From: Pectinophora gossypiella | Taxonomy: Eukaryota > Arthropoda > Insecta > Lepidoptera > Gelechiidae | Assembly: GCF_024362695.1 (NCBI RefSeq) | Contig: NC_065406.1 | Coordinates: 2,356,001-2,420,000, forward strand | Direction: 5' to 3' | DNA: 64,000 bases | Shown here: piece by piece, positions 40,401 to 55,400 of the stretch | Layout: each line of letters begins with the position of its first letter | Position numbering within the stretch: position 1 is the stretch's first letter | The notes under the pieces: model-generated | Database searches by the model: none | Seen by the model: only the letters and a program-made list of their open reading frames with translations | Told to the model about the DNA's origin: nothing | Position numbers and translations under genes: made by a program

Positions 40401-43400
40401 TCAGTAGTTCTACTATCCGTTTAAAGTTTAACTACTGTTAAACGTAAACATTAATTTTAACGACATCATCAAATGCTTTAGCTACATCACTAGATTAAAA
40501 AAAAACTATACTTACACGAAGCGCAATCATCAGTGTTAATCGCACAATCCTTTCCTTCGTACCCTCTTGCGCAAAGGCATGCGTAGGATCCTTCGGTGTT
40601 GATGCAAGTAGCTTCGTTATGACAGGGAGCTGTCACTGCGCATTCGTCGACGTCTCGCTCGCAGAGCGCGCCTGTCCACCCCACAGGGCATTGGCACGTG
40701 AACTCTGCGTACGAGGCTTCTGCGATGCATCGGCCACCGTGGCGACATCTGTTAAGGAAACGTCAATGTTACAATTTGATTTTAAAGTAAGTTTAAAGAG
40801 AGAGTGAGAAACTGTGTGATAAGAGAGAGATGTGGCGTAAAAGATGATATAGTGACTAAGATTGAGAACGGAATGTTAAGTTGGTTGTTAAGGATAATAG
40901 GATTACGAAAGCAGTATATAAAGCGATGGTTCGTAGTAGAGCTGGCAGAGGAAGACCTAGAAGGACGTACATTGACCAGATTAGAGATGTCCTTAGATAA
41001 GGTTCAGTACGATGTACTCTGAACTGGCGAGCGTGTATGAAACGATTGATGAATGTGGAGAAAGCAAGAGAAATGACATTATATGCATAATTTTTTGACT
41101 TTATCATTATCGGGTAAACATTGGCAACATACAGTCACGAGCAATAACATATACCCGCTTTAGAACCCTGTCGCACTATCATATTTGACATTTAATGAGG
41201 CTTAAGGTTTAATTTGTCAAAAAAGTCAATGTGACATGGTTTCAAAGTGTATACATATTAGTGCTCGTGACCGTACATAGTTCAATGCACAGACTCCACT
41301 TATTAGCATTACTATAGCTAACCCGTCGTATATCGGAACGCAGATATCAACCAGACCCATTCAATCCATTACTCCTAAAATTAAAACTGGATATATAAAC
41401 GTACTGGTTAGGAGAGCAAGGATCGAGCGTGTTCTCGCAGTTGCGGCCGGAGTGGGGCGGTGCGCACACGCAGCGGTACCCGTTGACGAGGTCGATGCAC
41501 GAGCCGCCATGCAGGCACGGGTTGCCGGCGCAGTCGTCGATGTTCGTCTCGCAGTTCACACCTGGGAATTAAGGGGTTGTTTAGTAAGTCCAAAAAGTAG
41601 AAAAAATAGGGAAGAATAGCGGTTTTGAACAAGACATCTTCGATGTGTTTTCAGGTACTGTTTAAGCTAAGTAGTATCCTACAAAAGTCGCATTTTAGAT
41701 AAAAATACTAATTAAAACACTTAAGTATTCATCAGTCATTTATCAGTCATCCCGTGATCATGGCACTTGCAACAGTGTCGAAATATCGGGAGTCTCATAT
41801 CCCTACTTTAAACGCGGTAAGAACCCGTTATTATGTGTTTTAATTATAATAACGACCGCGTAAACTTAAAACAATGTAAAAATACTAATGCTGAAACAAT
41901 ATTCTCGTGCGATTGTGTTATTCTAAACATAAATTATAGACGCGACTACATTAGACAACATCTCCAAAGTTCTTAGTAATCAAACTTGGGTGTTTATGGA
42001 GACTCTCACACGACGCTAATTTTGCGCGGAGCGTCGTGTGAGTGACGAGTTCGCATTGATTTGTATGCACGGCATTACATACAAATCAATGCGAACTCGT
42101 CGTGTAAGAATCGCCTATGTACCACTTTACCTCTCTTCACGTACCATCTGAGTGAGAAATATAAACCTGATGCTGCTTACCAGTAAATCCCAGAACACAG
42201 TCGCATTTGTAAGCGTTGAGCCTATCGTGACAGGTTCCACCGTGTTGGCAAGGATTGGAGCTGCATTCGTCTATATCGCGTTCACAGCGTTGACCTAAAA
42301 GCACAACAATCCAGGTAAGTTTCTTTTTTAAGGTGACTTATTGTGGTTTGCCACATATGGCATTCACTACTCCTTCCTTTACCACATATGGCAGTCACGT
42401 CAATTTTATGCAAAAATTTAAAAAACTCTCCCAAAATTTTATATTGGCCAATAACCTTACAGAGTTATTCATGATTGCATATCAGCGAGATACCTATTTT
42501 ACTCATTTATTTCAAAATTAACAGTTGTCAATCATCCGTCCTTTTCGTTTTCGGCGCAAAAGATAATGATAGGTATAACTTGAAACTAAAATTAGGAGGT
42601 GTCTGCAGGAATCACATTACTTTATAAATATTACGTACCTCCGTATCCTGGTAAGCAATGACAGATGAACTGATTGACACCATCCTCGCAAGTTCCTCCG
42701 TTGATGCAGGGATTCGAAGCACACTCGTTCACATCGGATAAACATCTGAAAACACGTTTAAGTTTTATTGACAATGTTTCCATTCATGGCTCGCTAGATG
42801 GCGACACTGAGACGTGAGGTCCCACTGTCAATCTACTAACAAACTAAGGCAGAAGGGCATAACCAAACTGACAGGACTAAAGCAATAGTACTTCGAAATC
42901 GTCAAAATGCTAAATATAAAATAAAAGGCAAACAAAAAAACTGACTACGTTATTTAAAGACAAAGTCAAACTACTTAAACATGTATTGACATAACCCTCC
43001 TTTTTGTTTCGCCGCAGTCGGGTAAAAATAGTAACCAATTTTCTTCTTTCTTTTTCTATTTGACACAATGGAATGTCATCGAGAATACGACCCTTTTAAC
43101 CCGCAAAAAAGATATCACAAGTAGGTAAAAAACTTACCTAGCATCATAATACCCTCTGGGGCATTCGCACTGGAAGCCATTGATTCGGTCGATGCATTTG
43201 CCACCGTTGGCGCAAGGGTTGGACAAACATTCGTTGATGTTGGTCTCGCAATGTTGGCCCGTGAATCCAGGTATGCATTCGCAGGTGTATCTAATGAAGA
43301 AGTGGTTTTAATTAGATTTTGGAATTTAAACAAAAATTTAGACGTTTCTTGAAGGTTGTCATACGAAAATTGAAAGATCGTTCGCCAATATTCAGCGTAC

Positions 43401-46400
43401 CTTAAAAACAAGCAGCGAGCAAGTCCATGCAAGTACATAATTTAGAAAACGATGCAAAAAGTCGGAAAAATACATCATAAACTGCCTATATACGTCCCAC
43501 TGCTGGGCACAGGCCTCCCCTTATTCAACCGGAGGGGGGAAAAATACAATAAAACATTATTTTAAAACGACGTACTTGAAAGATGCATAACAAAAACTAG
43601 CTACATGCACTAACAAAAATGAAAACAAAACAATCGTGAAAAACCAAACATGGACTTACTCAAAATAGTTATTGCTGCGTGAAATGAAAGTGAAGAAAGA
43701 GTTGAATAGACAGAAATAAATAAAGATGATGAAGCAGTAAGGTGATTTAAGAGTGACATAACAATAGAAGAAAGTATAACTCCTGCGAATAAACTATACC
43801 AGGAATGGTATGAACCCCCTTGACACGAGGTGACTGGTTAATTCGCACGGGTTATTATAAGGTACAAGAAAGAGAACAGTGACGCAGCAGAAGATTATGC
43901 GTGATGCGATTAATTTGATTTTTATCTGTGATAAATTTAATATGAACCAAATAACAAAGACAATTACAATTAAGTAGATATCAGATACAAACCTGTTGAT
44001 TCCATCGATGCAAGTGGCCCCGTTTCTGCAAGGGTTGGAGTAGCATTCGTTCACGTTGATTTCACAGTTTCGGCCTGAGGTACCGGGCTTGCAACGACAC
44101 TGGTAGCCATCTATGAGGTCCTCGCAATGTCCTACGAGCAAATATATAACATGGAGTAACTACTGATAATGCACCTGACCTGACAGATGAATTCAAATGA
44201 CAATAAAAGTTATAGCATTGGTGAAAAGGCGAAAGAGACAGCTAAATAAAAAAAAAACCAATGACAAGCGCTTTTGTCCTTAGAACATGATTAATGAATA
44301 GACAATAACGTTTGTGTACAAATCACTAGATGCGGCACTAAGCGCATTTGATAAAATTTTACAAAATATTACAAAGAGCGATATGCATCGTTTTTCTTTT
44401 GATGCTAACATAGCTGAAGTTAAATGATTACCACGTGCTCAGTGGTGAAAGAAAACATCGTGAGGAAACTTACAATCCCGATAAATGCGCTTCGGAGGTA
44501 TGTGACCTGACTTTTAGACTGGAAAGTTAGACAGGCAGTCGCTTATGTAAAAACACCGGAGGTGTCTACTTGTCAGGTTAGGTAAGCGAACCCCATGAAA
44601 AACGGGATAACGCTCAAGACCTGATGATGATGTTAACATAGTTGAAATATTCCGCCTGTCCTAGAAGCGAACTTGAATACCAATTCTTACCTCCAAACTG
44701 GCAAGGGTTGGACTCGCACTCGTTGATCTGGGTCTGACATACCCGGCCAGTGTACCCTGGGTGACAGTTGCAGGTGAAGCTGTTGTCACCATCTATACAC
44801 TCCCCGCGGTGACATGGAGCTGATAGGCAGTCGTTGATGTTCGTTTCGCAAGACATTCCTGGAATGGATTAAGAAGTTTATTAATTGTTGTGTGTGTTCT
44901 AGCCATAGATTTGGAGATTGGATCTGTTGGGATCATCAGTATTCCTTTGCCCTTATCTCACTTCAAGTGGAGTCGGCACAACAAATATTCCTCTTCCATC
45001 CATCTTTCAGTCCTCATCTGAGTACTCACACTTTTCACACACATATCCTTCTTCACTCAATCTATCTACAGTTTTTTTGGGTCGTTCCTTACCTCTATAT
45101 CCATCCACATTTATGCTCATCACTTTCTTCGTAATATGCTTTTCATCCCTCCCCATAACATGCCTATGCACGTTGGATAGATTGGGGCGTCGAGTCAAAA
45201 ATGAATAAAAATACTATTCCACATCGAAGCAATTCATCTAAGAAAGCAATATTGCAATTTGACATTTGCGCATATAAAAATAAGTGAGTAATGCAAACAA
45301 ATGACAAATAGCAATATTGCTTTCTTTTATAAATAAAACCACTTACCAGTATACCCAGGAGGACATTCGCAGGTGTACCCAGCGATGGAGTCGTGACACG
45401 TGCCTCCGTTGCGACACGGACTCGACGCGCAATCATCGATGTTCACCTGACAACGAGCCCCCGTGAACCTGTACACAGAGATTTTTTAGAATTGTTGAGG
45501 TATAAAGGAGACAGGAGAACTTCTTTGCGTTGTATCATGGAAATGTTCAAAAAACGAGTTAACAGCGCTCTCAAATATCAGCAAAGTTACCAACATGCAG
45601 CGCCCTTGGTATCGCCAATGTATAATCAACTTGTTATTTAAAATGCAGGGTTTTCTTTTTAGAGATATAACCCAGGTACTTTCAATCAATAATTGATAAT
45701 TGTACAAGGTGTTAGTGACATCGTAACGAATACTGAGGTGGATGATTAAGACCATGATTCGGAGTTAATATCAAATTCCACTTGATATCAACTCTGAATC
45801 ATAGCCTGAATCACCCCTCAAAGTTTTCGTTACGATGTCACTAACGCCAATTTGCTGTATAAGCATGGCTCAGTCTTAGTTCCTCAACAATAGGGACAAT
45901 ATAACAGTATTGACTTCAGATTCAGATTCTTTTAGTTTTGAGCCAAACCATAAGGACAAAGGGTACTTACCCAATAACACAAGTGCATCGAAAAGCGTTG
46001 ATCATGTCATGGCAGACTCCGCCATTCAGGCAGGGGTTGTTGGCGCACTCGTCTATTTCCACTTCGCATTGCGTTCCCGTGAATCCTGTAAAGAAAAAAA
46101 GTTCTTATTAGATATGGCATTTAAACAAGTACTTAGGGGTTGTACTTATATAGTCACTGTGGTCATGTCCTACACTAGCTTGCTTTTCAAACGGGGAGCG
46201 GCAGTTCGAACCCCGATACTAGACTTGTACCTATGAGTTTTTAATTTATCTTAAGTGCAGTACAAAATAAGGCTGTACCAAGTCCAAAATAATTAAAAAA
46301 TCTACCGAGTAAAAAGTTAAGTGCATTATTACATCATAAAACAATTTTAAGCAAAAGCGAGCAAAGAACTTTTATGAAAAAGAAAATGAACTAAAAAAGA

Positions 46401-49400
46401 ACATGGTGGCAGAGATTTGCGATGGTGCATATTCATAGCCTCAAACAGACTTAAGAGTTTGTTAGCTCAGCTGTCAATAAAACCAAATGTTTTGCAATTA
46501 CAGTAAGTAACTAAAGCACACCCTAAATTATCCCTTATGTCTTGAACAGGAACGCATAAACTCCAGACTTAGTTACAGACATTTAACTTGTAAAGTATGA
46601 AAATAATGAACAGCTACAAAATATCTCGAAGCAAGCAGTAAAATTCGATGAGCTAATAACATTGTCAAAGGTGACCTATAGGAAGATATTGGACAAGTCG
46701 CATGGTAACTACATGGTGATTAATTTAATGGACAGGCAAATGTTGGAGACATGTTCGAAAATAAAGACTTTGGAGATAAACGTTGAAATGTTGGTCCTTG
46801 TAGAAAGCTGCACAAGTCGCGAATGTTGTGTCTTATAAAGAAGTCAAAAAATTGGCCTTTAATAGACAAGAATAGAGAATGCTCCACGAACAAGAGCGTG
46901 GATCTTCTATTAATAATGATAATAACATTACAAGACCAAGCACGAGATTTATTTGATCTTTTTAAAAAGTATGAATGCGCAAACATAAAGAACATTACAA
47001 CTTAAACGGTAATCACGAAACAATTTCAAATAGGTACAAGTTCCAAAAAGTTTAATGCACTTTAAACGTACAATTACAATAAAGCAAAGATAACTCAAGC
47101 GTTATGCTATGTCGAGATTCCCATCAACCGGCATGACAAATAGACAAACAGACAAAAACCATGTTTACCCAGCAAGACGAGCCTGCAAGAATGCTAATTG
47201 GACGATCTAGACGGATCAAAACCATTGCACCCGACCCATTCAATCCAAACCATTCCCTATAACTCAACTCACAAGACTCAAAGTTGCCATACCTTTCAAC
47301 GATAAATTCGTACCCAGACCTCAATTGCTCGAAGAGGTCCCAGCTTACAAATCCAACTTTAACGTTATCAGATTACAGTTCAATTCAGATTGAACAACAA
47401 GAAATGCCGGAGGCAGGACAATCTTGCCCAGACCAGTGTCCGACAGTGCCCTTATAAAGTTACCAACTCATCTACAGTTATTTTAACGCTTAAATCAGAG
47501 AGATAAGAATCTTTTTTATTTGTAATATTTGAATTATCAAATGAATGCCGCCAAAGTAGAATGTCGAGGTGCATTCGTTCATAGAAAATCGTCATCAAAA
47601 TTGCGCTTTCAGCAACATATCTTCTTCACGCTATGTCTCTTTTGAAAAAGAGTTTGGGGATACCATAGGAGCTTTGATGGATACATTTTTGCACTGCTTA
47701 ATGTAGGTAGGTACTGTTAGATAGAACAGAATCGATTGGCCTAATCTCATTATCATCATTTTGCTAATGAACGTCACAGCACTGGCTTCACAGTAGTTTG
47801 ACAGATCTAAGTCGTATCGCGCATTGAAGCTATTGTAAAATTTTATCTTTGCCCTCTTGCGGCTAAGATTTCCAGATACAATGGGGTTTGGGTTTTAAAA
47901 GGACATGCCTTACGACTATATTGAACTGATCTGGACGTTCCGTTCATTTGTTCCTATCTAAACTTGCGTCTGAAGTCTCGTAAAATTTTGCATGTTCATT
48001 TATTTTTGCGAAACAAATTCCCCACGACGTTCGACTGTCAATTTATCAGTTCGAACTGAGTTCAAACCCACGACCCCTAGAATTGGAACAGTATTTGCTT
48101 CCAGCTCAACAACTTGACTCCTTCGGACAGTTGTATCGGTAAACCGCATTTGAAGACCATAACAGTTGGACATTATTGCAACTTGTATGGAGTTGAATTA
48201 ATTAATGTATTTCACTGCATGTAGGGAGTTAGCCATCCTCTCTTTTATGGTAATAATTGGTTAGACGACAGTCTTGTTGAGCTATCTACTGTTCGATTTG
48301 TTTTTACGTATTGTTATTACTGAGCCTCCATTTTAGTTTGACGGCGAATGCTACGGTACCACGTGAGAAAATTCAAAATCCTCGGAAAGTAAGATGATCC
48401 GTGCTTCGAACATCACGTTAAGCCGTTGGTCCCGGTTACTAGTTACTGATGTAAGTATGTAGTCGTTACATGAGCCATGTCAGGGGCCTTTGGCGGCTCA
48501 GTAATAACCCTGACACCAGGGTTGATTAGGTTGGTATTCCATCTCACAACCCACATGATAACAAGAGTCGTATAATATGAACGGACACACGGCCTTCGTG
48601 GTGCAGAGGTTGGAATCTTGAGTTCAATTCCCAATGGAGACACGCCAATCAAAACATCACTTAAAGAGACTCTCCCTGGTCAGGATATCTAAGCTGAAAT
48701 CACCTGATTGTCCGAAAAATAAAATGATTCTAAAAATAAAATGATAAAATGAGGACACGTCGGTTCTGGTTACTATTCAATTAAATATATTGTCTTTACT
48801 TCAGCTATGTCAGGGACTTTTGGCAGCTTAATTGTAAGCCAGACATGAAGAGGTCAGCTTTTTTTTTTCAATTTGTGTCGCAACTTCAACAAACAATCAC
48901 AAGAAGCAGAAATATATTTCGGTCACAAATAAACTTAAATTCAATCTCAAAATGGCGAGACCATGAACAGTTTTATCGTTGGAAACAATTTGGCCAGAAA
49001 TGTTAAGCATTAAATGCGCTTACGCAAGTTTATTCTATAACCGACATGGCCTATTGAACGTTTATCGTACCAAAATGTAGGGGGGATTGCCCCGCCCTGC
49101 GCGCTTGTCTGGCCACTCACTTGGTGCAGACGACAAGTGATAGCGACAACATTAAAAAAAAAAAACATTTTTTTTAGTATTTCTGACAGGTCGGGCTTTT
49201 TACCTTTCTTGCCTTTTTTTTGCCTTTCAACTGTTTTAAGACAGTAGTTAAACAAAAACTTTACAAAAAAGGTTATTATAAAGTTAGTGATTATTTAGAA
49301 GATATGAATGCATGGGATTAACTGTCTGAGAACTGATATTAGGCAGCTAAATTACTCAATTGTATACCAATATTTTATGTTTATTTATTTTTTCAAAGAA

Positions 49401-52400
49401 CGTCTAGGGCCCTGTGCCGAGGTTTTTCTTGCAGCTTCTTTTCCCCGGCTATACAGGTTGTGAGAAGCTGCAGTAGTTTTAGGCGGATGAGACGTTCGTT
49501 ATGTAAAATTGACGCTTCAAAGTGTAACTATGTTACCTATTGAATAAAGATATTTTTGAATTTGAATTTGAATTACAGCGACTGCCAAACTGATCTTCCA
49601 ACTCGAAAGGAAACCCAGCCCAATACAGGTTAGGTCACATATCTCCAAAACGCGTTTCTTCGGAATGTGGATTTCCTCACGGTGTTTTTCTTCATCGCTG
49701 AGCACAAACATTTTGTAGTTTAAGTAGCAACATTTGGTAGTGAAACGTGGGCAGTAACGCAGCGCCAAGTCCAGACCATTCAAGTCGCTGAGATGAAAAT
49801 GCTTAGGTGGATGTGCGGAGTGACGATGCTCGACAAAATCCGTAACGAATACGTGCGCGGCAGTCTCGGCGTACGCGACATCTCCGAAAAGCTACAAGAG
49901 AGCAGGCTCCGTTGGTTTGGGCACGTAAAAAGAAGACCTCCAGATTATGTGGGTAACGTTACAGCCAATCTAAACATACCAGGGCTTAGACCAAGAGGAC
50001 GGCCAAAAACAAGATGGGCGGATGTGGTCAAAAAGGACCTGTGTATGTGCAATGTCTCCGAGAACGACACGTCCGATAGAGCGAAGTGGAAGAGAAGTAC
50101 GAAGAAGGCAGACCCCACCATCAGATGGGAATAATAAATGCCAAGGAGAGAGAGAGCTGAGCACAAACATGATCATGATCCAAGCATGAATTGGAAAATA
50201 AATTCAAAAATAGGTTAGGTGTAGGTCCGTGCTGGATTTGGACCAGCTATCACATTGGTCTAACAGAAAGCTCGGTGAGGTCTGGGTACTTAGTTCATCT
50301 TGGGATGGATGTACTTCTGACTACCCCATTGGGTTATAGTCGTGAGCGTGAACCTGCGACCGCACAGTGAGAGTCAAGCGTTCTCCAACTAGGCTATCAC
50401 GAAGAGCCGCAAGGATTTGTTTTTATTGCAGACGCAATTATTATTGAAGTCCAAAGAAGTATGAAGAACCTTTTGGTGACACGACAGGTTACCAGCTCAT
50501 CGCCCTTAATCTAAAGAGAATGATGGAGACGACATGATTGCGCCACCATATTGAATTGTCAGAAAAAAACTGGTCTTATTGCTGAGTCCCTATTGTCTTA
50601 CTATAGGACAAAGGTCTAAATAAAATATGAACCGATAAACATCTCAAGATATTCAAATCCACGCTGGTGCCCATATCTTGTTCAGCTGGCCAATCGTCAC
50701 GATTTCGGATCACAAGCCACAATAGGCATGTCCCGTGCATGCTAATATCGGCTTTATGTGCATATTTTAATGTCTAATGCGTACCCTTTATACACAAATG
50801 ATTTAGAGGAATACATTCAGGCGAGTTATGAGGACAATGTGTGGACTTTAATCTTGCGAATGGTTACTGAGAATCATGCGCATAATCTTCATGTTACAAT
50901 ATTAGCATCTTGCATACTTATCGGACGCTGCAACCGAGAATGGGTTACAAAATATGGCGGCTTCAGAACACCAAATGTGGCAGTAACACGCGCCAGAAGT
51001 GGCTGTGGTTTGTCTCCTGTTTGCGCCGAGTCTAAGTTTAAATAACTATTCCATGAATATCAATGCCAATCTCATACATCTTCAACAAAGCCAACGGACT
51101 AGGCAACTAACAAACCATTCCAAAAACCAATTAAAACGACAGCTGTAAGAAAGCTTTATAGGCAAACTAATTTTCAAACGCCTGCGTCTGCGCATAATTA
51201 ATGCTATGCCTTTGGGTCAGAAGCCTATTATTACGTCAGAAGACAAGTTCAAAACTGGTATGACTGTTGAGAAAAAAGAAATAATGGTAAATTAAAAACA
51301 GCAAACCGACGGCATTCTTAAGTTATTTCTTAAGAATGTTGCAATGAAGCTTCTGTACTCACAGTGGCGAAAAAGAAAAAGAAGAAAATCTAAAAGGAGT
51401 CTAGAAAATAAGATGACGTTAAACAAACATTGCAATTATGTCCGACTACTTGACACTATGTAATTACTTAAGCAGAGCTTATTATTAATATTAAAACACA
51501 GGGTTAAGATTTTACTGAGACAGCACCTGGGTGGGTACCTAGGTACTAAAAAAATAAATTTTAGGTAATATTATAGTTATATATCTACGTTTAACAACTA
51601 AAAACCTAAAGACATCTTTCGCTAAATATTATTTGAAAAGATCATGATCAAACTATAAAAGATGTTAACGCAACGATAGAGTTGACAAAAAGTTCACTAC
51701 GAGATTACTCGTATAAACACAAATTGATCTAGCGAACACCTGTCGCCACAATCAATATTAAAACTTCGTAGGAACATAAACCGACTTTAACAATATCCAC
51801 TCTGAAACCAACGGTCTTTATAAAAATTAATAAAAAGATCCAAGTGCAAGAACCTCCACGACAATTTTATTCCATAAAAAAATTTAATGTCGTCATACTC
51901 AGTACCTTGCATGCCCTTATTCGAGTACCCGCCAGACAGGTACGTGTTCACTCATGCATGCGCATACGCGACCAGGTTGAAAACACGTCTCCTCAAACGA
52001 ACGTCCACATTACCACCCACATCTACAACTTGGAAAGGTTATAGTAATACCTCAACTTGTGTTTCATGCAACTAAATTGCATTGACAGGAGTGAGCGGCC
52101 GAGTGTATGATGGAAAGGAATATCCACTTTGGTCGTTTTACATGGGGGGAGGTTCCAAAGAGTGGTTTTGTCCGGATCATTGCTTCGATGACATCTTTTG
52201 TGTACTTGACAATGTGGTCGGTATTATTTATCGTGGACATTGCTCAAGCAAGCGAATTAATATATGTACGCATGCCTTTAAGTAGATTATGAGTAATTTC
52301 TTAATGTTTTATTAAGAACAGGATCGAAACTTGTTATAAGTACCGCGTTTTATTTAAAGCAATTACTTTCTGCCTCATTTAATACAATTTCATCTTCTTC

Positions 52401-55400
52401 ATCTAATTTCGGGAAAACATTGTAGACTTTGCTAAATGAAATAAATAAAATCTTGCGAAAACACATTCAATGCTTTTTTTGACGTGACTTATTGTAGATT
52501 TTCCGCAAATGGCATTAACTCCTTGGCCGGACAAATGGAGAGCGCTGAGGGCTTTCACCCGGTACAAAATTTAACACAACAGGCCTGAGGGTGCCCAGTT
52601 GGGCGCAAACCTCGGTTCAGAGCGACCTTCAATGCAAATCCAGTACCGTAGAATTAAGGGTTAACCTCTTATCTTTAAAGACACAAGACCGAATGTAATT
52701 TTAGAACTTAAACCCCATTGTTTAACTATAGTATCTGGAAATCTCGACCCCACGAGCTTATACAGTTCTCTATAAACCAATCAAGCGCCAAGTAGTAACA
52801 AATACCTTTCCAACAAGACATAACAACACACTAAAAAAATAGTAAAATAGTTCAAACGATTACATAAATGTAATAAACATATTCATTCAAAGGCGTCCTG
52901 ATATCAGCGAAGAACTGCGATCGTTGTGAAGTTGTTACCGTTTCCGCATGAAGACAATGCGCGGGCGCAACTCTCTCGCCATGGGAATCGGGTCTCAGGG
53001 CTGGCAGGCCACAGTTTGACAAGTTTAGATTCTAATACAAGATTCTGAACTTGTTAGTCCTTATCGATTAACTGGAGACGAAATTGCGGAATAGTTGACC
53101 GAAGAAACTGACTCAGGTGATTTTGAATCTTACAATACAGTGTCATTTGAAAACTCAGCATCACATTACAGTCTTTAACAAACATGACACACATTTGTCT
53201 ATCAGGATACAACTATGCTTTTAGAATGGAATTTTTGTAAGATGCAACAAAATTACCAGCATTGCTGTGTAAATCTTTAAATAGTCAACTAAACGCTCTT
53301 ACACCAAACAAAATTGCTCCAAGCGCGCAATTATCCACACTAATATAATTTATTATAAATGCGAAACTAATTCTGTGTGTCCGTTATCTACGCTTAAACC
53401 GTTGAACCCATTTAGATGAAATTTGGTATACTCAAAGGTAGTTTTAGGGAAAACATATGACTGCAAAAGGATGAAAAAGGGATGAAAAATAACGTGCCGA
53501 GCGTGATAACTGAATTCAGCGCGGACAAAGTCGTGGGTGTAAATCTAGTCCAACAAATTGTAGCGAAAACAGTAACCATCATTATAGGCAACCCTACTGT
53601 CGCCTATCCCACCACTACTGGTGCTAATGATAATCATCAGGTAGTCGCTGGAAGCAAATTGTATCTTCGCCGCGTCAACCAGGGAGGTCTTGACTCTTGC
53701 GTCATTTACCGTTTCGCCCGCCAACCAGTACTTAGCTCAATTGAAACTACTTATGTATGTATGCTCTCTTGTAGTATGTTATTGTTTAAAGCTCGAAGGA
53801 AAGGCTGCGATTATCTAGTCGGGAGGACTATTTGGAATTTTCTTGATCTTGAGGGACAGTGTTGTGTGTGGTGTCTAGTGATGTGCCGGATCGTTAAAAA
53901 TGTATATCCGCGGATACGGATCTGAATACGGATATTTAGTGTAAAGATCCGCGGATACGGATCTTTATTTTCTTAAAAGAAAAAGATTAAAGTTTTAGTT
54001 ATTTCATTGTTATAAAAGTGATATTTTATCTTGCTTTCATTATAAAGATCTATCTATCTAAATGTTTGCAATATTAAGGTGCCAAATATTTGATTTTAAG
54101 AAATAAAAACAATCTGAATGGAATTTTATAGTTTTTTATTTAATAATTCTACTTATTCACCTGAAAAAGATCCGTAAAAGATCCGCGTGAAAAGTAACGG
54201 ACACGGATACGGATTTTTCTTTTATCTCGGATATCCGCGGATACGGATACGGATATTCGGAACATCACTAGTGGTGTCTAGAATCTTATGTTATTGTGGA
54301 ATGTAATTAACAGGATGCATATAACAAAAATGCAAAAAAGTAAATGATTTAGCCCGAAGTAATTCAAATGCAACAAATTAACGCATGGTCAGGACGTATT
54401 CTTCTTCTTCTATCGTGTGGGTTGTTAGGTCTTTTACCGTCCTCAGCAAACCTTGTGATGACCCTCGTGATGAGCACACATTAAATCCCATAATTTTATA
54501 CGTATCATCATCTCCCTAGCGTTATCCCGATTTTCATAGGGTCCGCTTAATTAAAGAATATTTAGTATGTTCGTCCAAGTTTATTCGTATGACACCCTAA
54601 ATAGAAATTCTAAACCTCGTATAACAAAATTTGCAGCGCCTCAGTTATCCCCTCAACCTTTAACAAAAAGAAAGAAAAAAACAACTTACCAGGCATGCAG
54701 ACACATCGGAAGGTGCCAGGGTCGTCAAGGCAGGAGCCGTCGTTCCTGCAGGGGTGGCTCTCGCATTCGTTGACGTTGGTCTCACAGCGAGGACCGGTGA
54801 AGCCGACGGAGCAGTTGCAGGCGAAAGACCCGGGGGTGTTAACGCAGATGCCATCGTGTTCACAGGGTGAGCCTGGGAAAGGTAAATAATTAGTGTCTAA
54901 AATGAAAGAAACCTAAGAAAATTTAAGAGTCAATTGAAGGAAAAGAGACAGGCGAAACAAAATGTTTATTGTGCTGTTAAATTACATGACAACACAAACA
55001 GCCTACTATTATAATCCACTACTAGACGCATGTCCCTTTCGTCAAAGAGGGAGTTAAGAAATAATCCAATATGCTACTCCAAGTTTCTCCCGAAAGATTA
55101 AAAATAATAATATAATAATTATGATCAAACAATTATTTCAAAAAAAACTCCACAAATAAATCCAACCTACCTTGTTCACACTCGTTGATATCTTCAGAAC
55201 AGTCAAGGCCCTTGTATCCGGATGCGCACGAGCAAGTATAGGAGCCGTTGATGGGGCTGGTGTCGCATATGGCGTCCGCGTGGCAAGGGTTGGAGGTGCA
55301 CGCGTCGTCGAGATGGCAGAGAAGCCCTGAGAAGACATTGGCCATTAATAACAAGAACTTAACATCATGATTGGCGATTGGCGATTGTGTGCCGACCCTA

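Larger units (their letters stand above)
46086..54689 (-). other. 8.6-kb Notch intron with several insertions
   Basis: No host gene found. SINE A copies (48385-48567 and about 48590-48850, plus), a LINE end (49231-49360), an RTE insertion (49712-50155), a family E repeat (52481-52640), a Helitron-like piece (53338-53549), a hAT-type MITE (53876-54270) and a SINE A tail (54403-54545). 46240-48380 and 50430-52470 show nothing I can name. Confidence 0.6.

Noticed and set aside
50758..51045. 95-codon plus-strand frame inside the big Notch intron
   Set aside because: No recognisable domain, no splice context, no repeat-protein match; treated as chance.
53482..53925. 147-codon plus-strand frame
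   Set aside because: It starts in the Helitron-like repeat and ends in the hAT MITE; composite of unrelated repeats, not a gene.
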